Assembly (NCBI RefSeq): GCF_039621805.1
Contig: NZ_CP155074.1
Span: forward strand, 1,860,001 to 1,924,000
From: Paraburkholderia sp. PREW-6R
GTDB taxonomy: Bacteria > Pseudomonadota > Gammaproteobacteria > Burkholderiales > Burkholderiaceae
Direction: 5' to 3'
Length of the DNA: 64,000 nucleotides
Part shown: in pieces, positions 55,291 through 64,000 of the stretch
Layout of the letters: every line of letters begins with the position of its first letter
Position numbering within the stretch: position 1 is the stretch's first letter
Notes under the pieces: generated by a model
Databases searched by the model: none
Seen by the model: the letters and a program-made list of their open reading frames with translations, nothing else
What the model was told of the DNA's origin: nothing
Position numbers and translations under genes: made by a program

Positions 55291-55355
55291 AAGAAAAAAG
55301 ACCCGGACTATGAGACAGGCCGGGCCTATTCGCTAACTGGCCGACATACTACACG

Positions 55356-55409
55356 AAAAAGAGGCCTTCGCAACCGCCTCGCCTGAGCGAAACAACCGGA
55401 AGGCCCCTC
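55356..55409 (-). terminator. Terminator of rpoD
   Basis: On the minus strand GAGGGGCCTTC pairs with GAAGGCCTC across an inner hairpin, followed by TTTTT, about 40 bp after the rpoD stop. A second weaker hairpin with a T-run lies just before the tRNA (55294-55325). Confidence 0.75.
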
Positions 55410-55448
55410 TGAGTACGCCATTGAGCACAATGAATCTTCCGCTATCGA

Positions 55449-57854
55449 TCAGTTTCCTTCGAGAAACGACTTCAGCTTGTCCGACCGGCTCGGGTGACGC
55501 AGCTTGCGCAGCGCCTTCGCCTCGATCTGACGGATCCGCTCACGCGTGACGTCGAACTGCTTGCCCACTTCTTCGAGCGTGTGATCCGTGCTCATCTCGA
55601 TACCGAAACGCATACGCAACACCTTCGCTTCGCGCGGCGTCAGCGAATCGAGCACGTCTTTCACGACATCGCGCATGCTGGCATGCAGCGCAGCGTCGGC
55701 CGGCGCGACCGTATTCGTGTCTTCGATGAAATCGCCCAGATGCGAATCGTCGTCGTCACCGATCGGCGTTTCCATGGAGATCGGCTCTTTCGCGATCTTC
55801 ATGATCTTGCGGATCTTGTCTTCCGGCATTTCCATCTTCTCGGCCAGCGTTGCCGGATCCGGTTCGAGACCGGTTTCCTGCAGAATCTGACGCGAAATAC
55901 GGTTCATCTTGTTGATCGTTTCGATCATGTGAACCGGAATCCGGATCGTGCGCGCCTGGTCGGCGATCGAACGCGTAATGGCCTGACGGATCCACCACGT
56001 TGCATACGTGGAGAACTTGTAGCCACGACGGTATTCGAACTTGTCCACCGCCTTCATCAGGCCGATATTGCCTTCCTGAATCAGATCGAGGAACTGCAGA
56101 CCTCGGTTCGTGTACTTCTTCGCGATCGAAATCACAAGACGCAGGTTCGCCTCGGTCATCTCGCGCTTGGCCTGACGCGCCTTCAGTTCACCAGCCGCCA
56201 TTTGACGGTTGGTTTCCTTCAGGTCCTTCAGCGGCAGCACGACACGCGCCTGCAAATCCAGCAGACGCTGCTGCTGCTCGCGAATCGCCGGAATGTTACG
56301 CGTGAGGATCGCGCTATAAGCATGACCTTCGTTGACGATCTTGTCCGCCCACGTCAGGTCCGTCTCGCTGCCCGGGAAACGCGCGATGAACTCGGCACGC
56401 GGCATGCCGCACTTGTCGACCACCGTATGCAGAATCTGACGCTCGACCTGGCGCACTTCGTCCACTTGCGCGCGCAACGTGTCGCACAGACGCTCGACAG
56501 TGCGCGCGGTAAAGCGGATCGTCATGAGTTCATTCTGGATCGTTTCCTGCGCCTTCAGGTACGACTTGGACTTGTAGCCTTCCTTCTCGAACGCGCGACG
56601 CATCTTGTCGAACCATTCGCTGATCATCGCAAACTTTTCCAGCGACGCGCGCTTGAGCGCTTCCATCTGCGCCGCGTTCGCGGTGGCCTGCGCGGTACCG
56701 TCGTCTTCTTCCTCGTCCTCTTCGTCCTCGGCCTCTTCTTCCTCGTCTTCGCTCTCGATTGCCTCGGCTTCCTGCACGGAGAAACCGTCGGCGTCTTCCG
56801 CGTCGGCGTCGATCAGACCGTCGACGAGTTCGTCGATGCGGATCTCTTCGTTCGCGACGCGCTCGGCCATCGCGAGAATGTCGGCGATCGTAGTCGGGCA
56901 CGCGGAAATAGCCATGACCATGTGCTTCAGGCCATCTTCGATCCGCTTCGCAATTTCGATCTCGCCTTCGCGCGTGAGCAGTTCGACCGTGCCCATTTCG
57001 CGCATGTACATGCGAACGGGATCGGTCGTGCGGCCGAATTCGGAATCGACGGTGGACAGCGCAACTTCCGCTTCCTCTTCCACTTCGTCATCCGACGAAG
57101 CGGCGGGCGCGTTGTCGTTCAGCAGCAGCGTTTCGGCATCGGGCGCCTGTTCGTACACCGCCACGCCCATGTCGTTAAACGTACTGATGATGCCTTCGAT
57201 CGCCTCGGTCTCGGTGAAGTTGTCCGGGAGGTGGTCGTTGATTTCCGCGTAGGTGAGGAAGCCGCGTTCCTTGCCGAGCTTGATCAGCGCGCGCAGTTTC
57301 GAACGGCGCTCCTCGATTTCCTCGACGGTGCCCGGCTGTGACGACGCGAAAGCGTCTTTCAGCAGCGCTTTTTCCTTCGCGCGACGGTCGCGGGCCCTGG
57401 CCTTTTCCACTTTACCTGGAACGGCCGCAGGAGTTTCTTCGCTCTGGGTTGCCTCGTCATCGACGGGTACTTCGTTCAGCTTTTTCGTCATGGAGTTCGC
57501 CGTACCGGCTGTAGTCTCGACTCGCGGCTGGTGGACAACAGCCGGTTGAACCGTGGATACTGGAGTCTCGCGCACTACCGCATCGTCCAGCGCGGCAGCC
57601 GCTTCCCTTGCGCTTCTGACATCCGGCCCCTTCGTGGCCGCCGGCGGCACAGCTTTCGCTGCCCTGACCGGCTCCGTTCGCGCTGCCGAAGTGGTCGAGG
57701 ATTTCTTCCCTGCAGCCGGTGGCGCAACGCTCACGGCAGACGCCTTTCTGGCTGAAGAAACTAGCTTGGCCTCGGTGACCTTTCTGGTCCGCTCCGTTGA
57801 GCGTGCGCCTGCTGAATTATTTCCGCCTGTAGTTCCGTCTGAAGTCTTTGCCAT
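55449..57854 (-). CDS. rpoD: RNA polymerase primary sigma factor RpoD
   Basis: The main sigma-70 of 801 aa. A long Ala/Lys/Pro-rich N-terminal extension (about 1-170) precedes region 1.1 (RALIKLGKERGFLTYAEIND). Region 1.2 (PVRMYMREMGTVELL), a highly acidic insert, and regions 2 (YATWWIRQAITRSIADQART), 3 and 4.2 (VTRERIRQIEAKALRKLRHP) follow. It closes the rpsU-yqeY-dnaG-rpoD block, starting about 90 bp after dnaG. The position and full length mark it as the housekeeping copy, against the 664-aa paralogue at 3870. Confidence 0.97.
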   Translation of the reverse strand: MAKTSDGTTGGNNSAGARSTERTRKVTEAKLVSSARKASAVSVAPPAAGKKSSTTSAARTEPVRAAKAVPPAATKGPDVRSAREAAAALDDAVVRETPVSTVQPAVVHQPRVETTAGTANSMTKKLNEVPVDDEATQSEETPAAVPGKVEKARARDRRAKEKALLKDAFASSQPGTVEEIEERRSKLRALIKLGKERGFLTYAEINDHLPDNFTETEAIEGIISTFNDMGVAVYEQAPDAETLLLNDNAPAASSDDEVEEEAEVALSTVDSEFGRTTDPVRMYMREMGTVELLTREGEIEIAKRIEDGLKHMVMAISACPTTIADILAMAERVANEEIRIDELVDGLIDADAEDADGFSVQEAEAIESEDEEEEAEDEEDEEEDDGTAQATANAAQMEALKRASLEKFAMISEWFDKMRRAFEKEGYKSKSYLKAQETIQNELMTIRFTARTVERLCDTLRAQVDEVRQVERQILHTVVDKCGMPRAEFIARFPGSETDLTWADKIVNEGHAYSAILTRNIPAIREQQQRLLDLQARVVLPLKDLKETNRQMAAGELKARQAKREMTEANLRLVISIAKKYTNRGLQFLDLIQEGNIGLMKAVDKFEYRRGYKFSTYATWWIRQAITRSIADQARTIRIPVHMIETINKMNRISRQILQETGLEPDPATLAEKMEMPEDKIRKIMKIAKEPISMETPIGDDDDSHLGDFIEDTNTVAPADAALHASMRDVVKDVLDSLTPREAKVLRMRFGIEMSTDHTLEEVGKQFDVTRERIRQIEAKALRKLRHPSRSDKLKSFLEGN

Positions 57855-57946
57855 CGCATCGCCTTTTCGCCTTTGCTAGGAAAACCCTTTGAAAAACAAA
57901 CCGCTGGAAACCTTTAATTATAGCACCGAGGCCTTTTCCAACCCGC

Positions 57947-59818
57947 TTACAAGCCAAGCTGGCGCTTCATGTCAGCCCGCTTGCGATTAAGCTCCGAAAG
58001 CTCGGCGAACTCCTCCGGCGTGTGCCGGGATTGCCGCGAGAGTTGCTCCAGGCGATCGCAATAAGCGTCGTACCGCATCTTCAAAATCGCCGCTTTCAAC
58101 TCCTCGCCGACGATCCGCTCCTGCTCGCGGCGCTCCTCGGCGACGGTCGCATCTTCCGGATCCTTCAGCAGCAAATCCCGGACGTTTTCATCATAGTCCA
58201 GAATTTTGCGAAAGATTTCCTCGAAAGTTGGGGCATTGGCGCCATTTCGCAATAGGTCCGACAGCAACTGAAACTCCGCCGAATCGCCTAGCGCACGTGC
58301 ATGCGTCGTCACTTCCTCGAACAATTCACCGTGTCGCGTGACCGTGAGGAGAGCCTGTTCGGCCTCCTCGTCGAGCACGCCGACCGTGCGCGGATACATC
58401 ACCAGATTGCGCAGCGTTTTTTCCTCGATCCCGGTCACGCTGCGCCGGTCCTTGCGTGCGGGCGCGGAGCGCGCCGCCGCCGCAATCCGGGCGTCGACCT
58501 CGCACAGCGCCGCCACTTCCTCGAACGGCACGTCCAGCCGGTCGGCCAGCATGTGCATGATCTGCGCGCGCAGGGCGTTCGCCGGCAGCGCCTGGAGCAG
58601 CGGCTTGGCGTCGAACAGCGCGCGCGCACGGCCTTCCGGCTGGTCGAGCTCCTTGCCGGTCAACACCTCGTTCAGCATGAACTGCGATAGAGGCATGGCG
58701 CGCTTGACCTGCTCCGCGAACGCCTCGGTGCCGAATTCCCGCACGTAGCTGTCCGGATCGTGCTCGGACGGCAGAAACAGGAAACGGATGGTCCGATTGT
58801 CCGCGGCGTGCGGCAAACAGGCGTCGAGTGCGCGGCGCGCAGCGCGCCGCCCCGCCGAATCGCCATCGAAACTGAAGATCACCGTGTCGGTCTGACGCAT
58901 CAGTTTGTGCACATGAACCGGCGTGCAGGCCGTGCCGAGCGTGGCCACCGCGTTCTGAAAGCCCAGTTGCGCCAACGCAACCACGTCCATGTAGCCTTCG
59001 ACCACCAGCACGTACTGCTGTTCACGAATGGCCAGCCGCGCCTCGAATAACCCATAAAGCTCGCTGCCCTTGTTAAATAGCGGCGTTTCCGGGGAATTCA
59101 AATATTTCGGCTCACCGCCGTCCAGTACACGGCCACCGAAGCCGATCACCTGCCCTTTCACATTGCGGATGGGGAACATGATCCGCTCGCGAAAGCGGTC
59201 ATAGCGACGGCTTTGCCCCTGCGCGTCCGCCTTCTCGCTGACAATGACCAGACCCGACTCGACCAGCGAGTCGTTTCGATAATCAGGGAACGCGGCTTCG
59301 AGGTTTTGCCAGCCGTCCGGTGCGTACCCGAGCCCGAAACGAGCGGCAATCTCGCCCGTCAGACCGCGCTTTTTCAGATACTGGATCGCCGTCGGCGCGC
59401 CACGCAGTTGCTTGCGATAGAAATCGCAAGCGGTTTGCATGACGTCGGACAGCGCGGTGGTGACCGCTTTCGACGCCGCCGGCGAGTTGCTGCCCGCGCC
59501 GGAACCGCCGCCGTAGCCCGGCGACGGCTCGTTCGGCACGGTCAGGCCGACCGACTGCGCCAGTTCGTTGACCGCCTCCGGGAAAGACGCGCCCACGTGC
59601 TCCATCAGGAACCCAATGGCCGTGCCATGCGCACCGCAGCCGAAGCAGTGATAGAACTGTTTAGTCGGACTAACCGTAAACGAAGGGCTTTTCTCGTTGT
59701 GAAACGGGCATAGGCCCATGAAGTTCGCGCCGCCCTTCTTCAACTGCACATACCGGCCGACCACGTCGACGATATCGACGCGGTTGAGCAGATCCTGCAG
59801 GAATGACGGTGGAATCAC
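57947..59818 (-). CDS. dnaG: DNA primase DnaG
   Basis: A 623-aa primase making RNA primers at the replication fork. The N-terminal zinc-binding domain has CPFHNEKSPSF and HCFGCGAHG (residues 38-65). The TOPRIM core has VVEGYMDVVALAQ and SFDGDSAGRRAARRAL. The C-terminal part should bind DnaB. The start is GTG. It follows yqeY by about 90 bp on the same strand. Confidence 0.96.
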   Translation of the reverse strand: MIPPSFLQDLLNRVDIVDVVGRYVQLKKGGANFMGLCPFHNEKSPSFTVSPTKQFYHCFGCGAHGTAIGFLMEHVGASFPEAVNELAQSVGLTVPNEPSPGYGGGSGAGSNSPAASKAVTTALSDVMQTACDFYRKQLRGAPTAIQYLKKRGLTGEIAARFGLGYAPDGWQNLEAAFPDYRNDSLVESGLVIVSEKADAQGQSRRYDRFRERIMFPIRNVKGQVIGFGGRVLDGGEPKYLNSPETPLFNKGSELYGLFEARLAIREQQYVLVVEGYMDVVALAQLGFQNAVATLGTACTPVHVHKLMRQTDTVIFSFDGDSAGRRAARRALDACLPHAADNRTIRFLFLPSEHDPDSYVREFGTEAFAEQVKRAMPLSQFMLNEVLTGKELDQPEGRARALFDAKPLLQALPANALRAQIMHMLADRLDVPFEEVAALCEVDARIAAAARSAPARKDRRSVTGIEEKTLRNLVMYPRTVGVLDEEAEQALLTVTRHGELFEEVTTHARALGDSAEFQLLSDLLRNGANAPTFEEIFRKILDYDENVRDLLLKDPEDATVAEERREQERIVGEELKAAILKMRYDAYCDRLEQLSRQSRHTPEEFAELSELNRKRADMKRQLGL

Positions 59819-59910
59819 GTTAGACGACGCTGCGTTGAATACTCAGGATTAAAGCCCGGCGCCGCGTACGCCATCAGCGCGACAGCGAACGCAGGCCTCC
59901 AATACGAAGA

Positions 59911-60357
59911 TTACTTGGCGAGCGCGGCTTTCACGCGGGCCGACACGGCGGTCATATCGGCGCGACCGGCCAGTTTCGGCTTGAGCACGCCCATGACCTT
60001 GCCCATATCCTGCGGACCGGCCGCGCCGGTTTGCGCGACCGCCGCCTCGACTTCCGCGGTGATCTCGGCGTCGGACAGCTGCGCCGGCATATAGGCGGTC
60101 AGAATGGCCAATTCGGCCTTTTCCTTGTCGGCGAGATCCGTGCGGCCCGCGGCCTCGAACTGGCTGATCGAGTCCTTGCGCTGCTTGATCATCTTGTCGA
60201 CGACCGCCGTAATTGCCGTGTCGTCCAGCGTGATGCGCTCGTCCACTTCGCGCTGCTTGATCGCGGCGAGCAGCAGGCGGATCGTGCCGAGACGCTCCGT
60301 TTCACGGGCGCGCATGGCGGCTTTCATATCGTCGTTGATCTGGTCCCTGAGGCTCAT
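59911..60357 (-). CDS. yqeY: GatB/YqeY domain protein
   Basis: A 148-aa helical protein of the GatB/YqeY family (LRDQINDDMKAAMRARETER and FEAAGRTDLADKEKAELAIL). It shares the tail domain of the GatB amidotransferase, and its exact role is unknown. It usually lies between rpsU and dnaG, as here. The ATG at 60357 follows AGGTG. A GTG one codon earlier is possible. Confidence 0.92.
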   Translation of the reverse strand: MSLRDQINDDMKAAMRARETERLGTIRLLLAAIKQREVDERITLDDTAITAVVDKMIKQRKDSISQFEAAGRTDLADKEKAELAILTAYMPAQLSDAEITAEVEAAVAQTGAAGPQDMGKVMGVLKPKLAGRADMTAVSARVKAALAK

Positions 60358-60428
60358 CACTCACCTGAATGCGTTGAAATTGGCAAAAGCGGCCGGGCGC
60401 GGCGCCCACGTGCGGCATCAACACGAAT

Positions 60429-60460
60429 AACCCGCTTGGGACTGCTTCCTCAAGCGGGTT
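60429..60460 (-). terminator. Hairpin between rpsU and yqeY (possible attenuator)
   Basis: A perfect 10-bp stem (AACCCGCTTG with CAAGCGGGTT) with a 12-nt loop, in the 230-bp gap. No T-run follows, so termination would be partial at best. It could lower expression of dnaG and rpoD relative to rpsU, as the rpsU-dnaG attenuator does in E. coli. Confidence 0.5.
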
Positions 60461-60590
60461 GGCGCAATGTACGTAGTGGATGCGACCCTGCCGGCTGGCC
60501 CGAAGGGCCGTGTTTTCCGTGATGGCACCTGAAGTGCCGTCACCGGTTGGTTGTCGCCGCTCCGTTTGGGGAACCGCGGCAACGCCAGAA

Positions 60591-60803
60591 TCAGTAGAAC
60601 TTTTTTGGCAGCATCTGGCCACGCAGACGCTTGAAATGACGCTTCACCGCGGCGGCCTTCTTGCGCTTGCGCTCGGCCGTAGGCTTTTCGTAAAACTCGC
60701 GAGCGCGAAGTTCCGTCAGCAAACCGCTTTTCTCCATCGTGCGCTTGAACCGGCGCATGGCGACTTCGAACGGCTCGTTGTCTTTTACGCGGATGGTCGT
60801 CAT
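60591..60803 (-). CDS. rpsU: 30S ribosomal protein S21
   Basis: A 70-aa basic protein with the S21 sequence (NEPFEVAMRRFKRTMEKSG, AREFYEKPTAERKRKKAAAV). It is a component of the 30S subunit needed for initiation on natural mRNAs. It is the first gene of the rpsU-yqeY-dnaG-rpoD block. Confidence 0.97.
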   Translation of the reverse strand: MTTIRVKDNEPFEVAMRRFKRTMEKSGLLTELRAREFYEKPTAERKRKKAAAVKRHFKRLRGQMLPKKFY

Positions 60804-60871
60804 TTTTCAATAACGGAACTTTGTAAAGGTTCAGGAGTATAGCAGAGCTTTTACACAAAGCGAGGGAGCCG

Positions 60872-62089
60872 TCAAGCCCCTCTGGCGTACTCCGCGGCCG
60901 CCTGGCCGGCCGCCACGCCGGACGCCCACGCCCATTGAAAGTTGTAGCCGCCGAGCCAGCCGGTGACATCCACCGCCTCGCCGACGAAATACAACCCCGC
61001 CGCCCGCGCGCTCATCATCGTGGACGATGAGAGTTCGCGCGTATCGACGCCGCCGCGGGTCACCTCGGCTTTGCGGTAGCCTTCGGTGCCGTTCGGCGTG
61101 AGCGTCCAGCGCGACAATGCCTCGCCGACGCGCCGCAACGCTTTGTCAGGCAGGTCGGCTACGCGCGCTTCAGCGGGAATCTGGTGAGTTTCCAGCCAGA
61201 CGTGCGCGAGCCGTTGCGGCACCCATTCCGACAGGAGATTGGCAATCTGGCGCCTGGTATTGGTTTTAGCTTCGAGCAGCGCCGTGCTCGCGTCCTGTCC
61301 GGGCAGCAGGTTGATGTGAATCGGCTCGCCCGGTTGCCAATAGCTCGAAATCTGCAGCACGCCCGGACCAGACAGGCCGCGGTGGGTCAGCAACAGGTCC
61401 TCGTCGAACGACGCGCCGGTTTTTTTGCTGCCCGTGGCCAGTTGCACTTCGAGCGACACGCCCGAGAGCGCCGAAAACGGCTCCCAGTCGGCGGCGGCAA
61501 ACGTCAGCGGGACGAGCGCGGGGCGTGTGTCGATCAGTTTGTGGCCGAACTGCCTCGCGAGCCGGTAAGCAAAATCCGTCGCGCCGATCTTGGGGATCGA
61601 CAAACCGCCGGTGGCCACCACCAGCGCGCGCGCGTGAACGGGGCCCGAGGGCGTGTCCAGCACGTAGCGCCCTTCGGCGTCACGGCGCACGTGCTTGACC
61701 ACGAGCGGCGTACGCCACGCAACCCGGCCAGCGTCGCATTCGCTTTTCAGCACGTTGATGACCGCGTCGCTCGACTGGTCGCAAAACAGCTGGCCCTTGT
61801 GCTTCTCATGCCATGTCAGATGATGCCGCTTGAGCAATGTCATGAAATCGCGCGGTGTGTAACGGGCCAGCGCCGAGCGGCAGAAATGCGGATTGGCCGA
61901 CAGATAGTTGCCCGGCCCCGCATACAGATTCGTGAAATTGCACCGGCCGCCACCGGAGATACGGATTTTTTCCGCGAGACGCTGCGAGTGGTCGATCAAC
62001 ACCACACGGCGGCCCAGTTGCCCGGCCACGGCCGCGCACATCATGCCGGCCGCGCCCGCGCCGATCACTGCGATTTCGAAAGATTCCAT
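60872..62089 (-). CDS. NAD(P)/FAD-dependent oxidoreductase (BaiN/HI0933-like)
   Basis: A 405-aa flavoprotein. The dinucleotide motif is IAVIGAGAAGMMCAAVAGQL, followed by ISGGGRCNFTNLYAGP, a hallmark of the HI0933 family. The C-terminus has LYFVGEAVDVTGWLGGYNFQ with the second FAD contact. Biological function in most bacteria is unknown; BaiN acts on bile acids in gut clostridia. It is divergent from tsaD. Confidence 0.93.
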   Translation of the reverse strand: MESFEIAVIGAGAAGMMCAAVAGQLGRRVVLIDHSQRLAEKIRISGGGRCNFTNLYAGPGNYLSANPHFCRSALARYTPRDFMTLLKRHHLTWHEKHKGQLFCDQSSDAVINVLKSECDAGRVAWRTPLVVKHVRRDAEGRYVLDTPSGPVHARALVVATGGLSIPKIGATDFAYRLARQFGHKLIDTRPALVPLTFAAADWEPFSALSGVSLEVQLATGSKKTGASFDEDLLLTHRGLSGPGVLQISSYWQPGEPIHINLLPGQDASTALLEAKTNTRRQIANLLSEWVPQRLAHVWLETHQIPAEARVADLPDKALRRVGEALSRWTLTPNGTEGYRKAEVTRGGVDTRELSSSTMMSARAAGLYFVGEAVDVTGWLGGYNFQWAWASGVAAGQAAAEYARGA

Positions 62090-62201
62090 GGGGTCGCATT
62101 GTAACCGGGCGTCTGCGGCACACGGGCCGCACTGCTATACTTTCCGGCTTACATTTTTCCCTTTTCGGCCGCGTCAACGCGTCCGATCCCGCCCATCCGT
62201 C

Positions 62202-63230
62202 ATGCTCGTTCTCGGCATTGAAAGCTCCTGCGACGAAACCGGCCTCGCGCTCTACGATACGGAGCGCGGCCTGCTGGCGCACGCGTTGCATTCGCAGATT
62301 GCGATGCACCGGGAATATGGCGGCGTAGTGCCGGAGCTGGCGTCGCGTGACCATATCCGGCGCGCGTTGCCGCTGCTCGAAGAAGTGATGGAGCGTGCGG
62401 GCGCCGTGCGCAGCGACATCGACGCCATTGCGTACACGCAGGGTCCGGGGCTCGCGGGCGCACTGCTGGTGGGCGCGAGCGTCGCCAATTCGCTGGCCAT
62501 GGCGTGGGACAAGCCCACCATCGGCATTCACCATCTCGAGGGGCACTTGCTGTCGCCGCTGCTCGTCGACGAGCCGCCGCCGTTTCCGTTCGTCGCGCTG
62601 CTGGTGTCGGGCGGCCATACGCAACTCATGCGTGTGACCGATGTGGGCGTTTACGAAACGCTTGGCGAAACGCTGGACGACGCCGCCGGCGAAGCATTCG
62701 ATAAAACCGCCAAACTGCTCGGCCTCGGCTACCCTGGCGGCCCCGAAGTCTCCCGGCTGGCCGACTCGGGCACGCCGGGCGCTGTGTTGCTGCCGCGTCC
62801 CATGCTGCATTCCGGCGATCTCGATTTCAGCTTCAGCGGCCTCAAAACCGCGGTCCTCACGCATGCAAAAAAGCTCGGCGGCGCGGATATCTCCGAGCAG
62901 GCCAAAGCCGATCTGGCGCGCGGTTTCGTCGATGCCGCCGTGGACGTGCTTGCCGCGAAATCGCTCGCCGCGCTCAAGCGGACCAGGCTGAACCGGCTGG
63001 TGGTCGCGGGCGGCGTGGGCGCGAACCGGCAGTTGCGCGAAGCACTCTCGGCGGCGGCGAAGAAACGGAACTTCTTCGTGCACTATCCGGATTTGTCGCT
63101 GTGTACGGACAACGGCGCGATGATCGCCTTGGCTGGCGCGTTGAGGTTGCAGCGTTGGCCGGATCAATCGGCAAAAGATTATGCGTTCACGGTGAAGCCG
63201 CGTTGGGATCTGACCTCGCTTGCACGATGA
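62202..63230 (+). CDS. tsaD: tRNA N6-threonylcarbamoyladenosine transferase TsaD
   Basis: A 342-aa enzyme that completes t6A37 in ANN-decoding tRNAs, working with TsaB, TsaE and TsaC. The N-terminus VLGIESSCDETGLALYD, the metal motif HHLEGHLLSP and the ASKHA-fold segments SGGHTQLMRV and VVAGGVGANRQLRE are intact. The ATG at 62202 is the family start. It is often linked to rpsU and dnaG in this group of bacteria, here 1.4 kb away. Confidence 0.96.
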   Translation: MLVLGIESSCDETGLALYDTERGLLAHALHSQIAMHREYGGVVPELASRDHIRRALPLLEEVMERAGAVRSDIDAIAYTQGPGLAGALLVGASVANSLAMAWDKPTIGIHHLEGHLLSPLLVDEPPPFPFVALLVSGGHTQLMRVTDVGVYETLGETLDDAAGEAFDKTAKLLGLGYPGGPEVSRLADSGTPGAVLLPRPMLHSGDLDFSFSGLKTAVLTHAKKLGGADISEQAKADLARGFVDAAVDVLAAKSLAALKRTRLNRLVVAGGVGANRQLREALSAAAKKRNFFVHYPDLSLCTDNGAMIALAGALRLQRWPDQSAKDYAFTVKPRWDLTSLAR

Positions 63231-63253
63231 ATCCGAGCCGACAGTCATGATGT

Positions 63254-63285
63254 GAAAAAGCCGCTTCAGGAAAGCGGCTTTTTCT
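63254..63285. terminator. Bidirectional terminator between tsaD and folE2
   Basis: AAAAAGCCGCTT-CAGG-AAAGCGGCTTTTT is symmetrical, with A and T runs on both sides, between two converging genes. It can end both transcripts. Confidence 0.9.
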
Positions 63286-63335
63286 TTTCAGGCGTTTAAA
63301 AGAGCGCGCTTAAGCCGCCCGTTCATGCGCTTGGC

Positions 63336-64000
63336 CTATGCCACCCGCTTGTCCCGCTCGATCAATGCATACGCGCTGTGGTTGTGAATCGACTCGAAAT
63401 TTTCGGCTTCGAGCACATAGGCGACCACACGCTCGTCCGCATTCAGACGCTGCGCGACGTCGCGCACCAGATCCTCGACGAACTTCGGATTTTCGTACGC
63501 GCGCTCGGTGACGAACTTCTCGTCCGGACGCTTGAGCATTCCCCACAATTCGCACGACGCTTCTTCTTCGGCGATACGAATCAACTCTTCCACCGCGACG
63601 TCGTCGGACAGTTCGGCATTGATCGTGACGTGCGAACGCTGGTTGTGCGCGCCATATTGCGAGATCTGCTTCGAGCAGGGGCACAGGCTCGTGACCGGCA
63701 CCAGCACCTTCAGGAACAGTCGCGTGTCGCCGTTGCGCGTCTCGCCCGACAACGTCACTTCATAGTCGAGCAGGCTTTGCACGCCCGATACCGGCGCGGT
63801 CTTGTTCACGAAATACGGGAACGACACTTCGATCCGGCCCGCCTGCGCCTCCAGTTTGTCCAGCATTGCCGTGAGCATCGTGCGGAACGCGGCGGCGTCG
63901 AGCGGCGCCTTGTTCTCTTCGAGCAACGCCACGAAACGCGACATGTGCGTGCCTTTCTGATCGGCCGGCAGATGCACGTCGAGGTTCCACGTGCCGACTG
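63336..64000 (-). CDS. folE2: GTP cyclohydrolase FolE2, partial at window edge
   Basis: The C-terminal about 221 residues of a type-IB GTP cyclohydrolase, which starts folate and queuosine synthesis. Family sequence is clear: HLPADQKGTHMSRFVALLE, the catalytic-Cys segment SLCPCSKQISQYGAHNQRS, and ENFESIHNHSAYALIERD near the end. The open frame continues through 64000, so the start codon lies beyond the window. Confidence 0.95.
   Translation of the reverse strand, partial: VGTWNLDVHLPADQKGTHMSRFVALLEENKAPLDAAAFRTMLTAMLDKLEAQAGRIEVSFPYFVNKTAPVSGVQSLLDYEVTLSGETRNGDTRLFLKVLVPVTSLCPCSKQISQYGAHNQRSHVTINAELSDDVAVEELIRIAEEEASCELWGMLKRPDEKFVTERAYENPKFVEDLVRDVAQRLNADERVVAYVLEAENFESIHNHSAYALIERDKRVA

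Noticed and set aside
55494..57341. A 615-codon open frame on the plus strand, opposite rpoD
   Set aside because: It is the mirror of the rpoD codon pattern in GC-rich DNA, His/Arg/Leu-rich and without a ribosome site. The same applies to long frames opposite xylG/xylF (35813-37657), the FUSC gene (29087-30841) and the KaiC-like gene (23182-24558).

Overview
The window reads as chromosomal DNA of a GC-rich betaproteobacterium of the Burkholderiaceae, most likely Paraburkholderia or Burkholderia. This rests on the rRNA operon, the rpsU-yqeY-dnaG-rpoD block, a classical Burkholderia-type porin, and the mix of xylose, protocatechuate and pipecolate/lysine catabolism with two FUSC-type efflux proteins. 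The species assignment is inference. No CRISPR array, prophage or insertion sequence was seen.

Layout. 1-3412: the promoter-proximal part of an rRNA operon on the minus strand (promoter, 16S, tRNA-Ile, tRNA-Ala, start of 23S). 3686-5935: a second, shorter RpoD-type sigma factor, divergent from the rRNA operon. 6293-7388: PRC-barrel and hemerythrin proteins. 7825-10633: aldehyde dehydrogenase plus FAD oxidoreductase (pipecolate/lysine type). 11039-15828: lone receiver, MaoC-type dehydratase, 2OG-Fe(II) oxygenase, a 7-bp tandem repeat and a FUSC membrane protein. 15997-17810: cobalt transporter genes cbtB-cbtA under a cobalamin riboswitch, with a divergent histidine phosphatase. 18391-22955: two paralogous alpha/beta hydrolases around an MHS-type transporter, with a divergent LysR. 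23029-27909: a signalling block in which a double-domain KaiC-like ATPase plus hybrid histidine kinase converges on a PYP-like photoreceptor gene (with an apparent one-base frameshift) coupled to a PAS-PAS-GGDEF cyclase. 28175-33722: MarR-controlled aromatic-acid-type efflux operon. 33822-41741: xylose locus xylA, xylFGH, xylR, galM. 41896-44179: LpxO-like hydroxylase and a polysaccharide flippase. 44716-49126: XRE-cupin regulator, HPPD, PcaQ and pcaHG. 49447-53286: cold-shock protein, small protein, acyl-CoA synthetase, porin. 53287-55290: a gene-poor, AT-richer stretch with a candidate structured RNA and a Pro-rich mini-gene, ending at an 88-nt tRNA with anticodon CAU and a long variable arm. 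55356-60803: rpsU-yqeY-dnaG-rpoD. 60872-64000: BaiN/HI0933-like flavoprotein, tsaD and partial folE2.

How the genes fit together. Housekeeping genes sit at both ends, so the window holds two RpoD-type sigma factors about 50 kb apart. The middle carries nutrient-scavenging modules, each with its own regulator or riboswitch: xylose with XylR, protocatechuate with PcaQ, cobalt with B12, and efflux with MarR. The least ordinary parts are the KaiC-kinase / PYP-diguanylate cyclase block and the class-II-like CAU tRNA next to rpoD.
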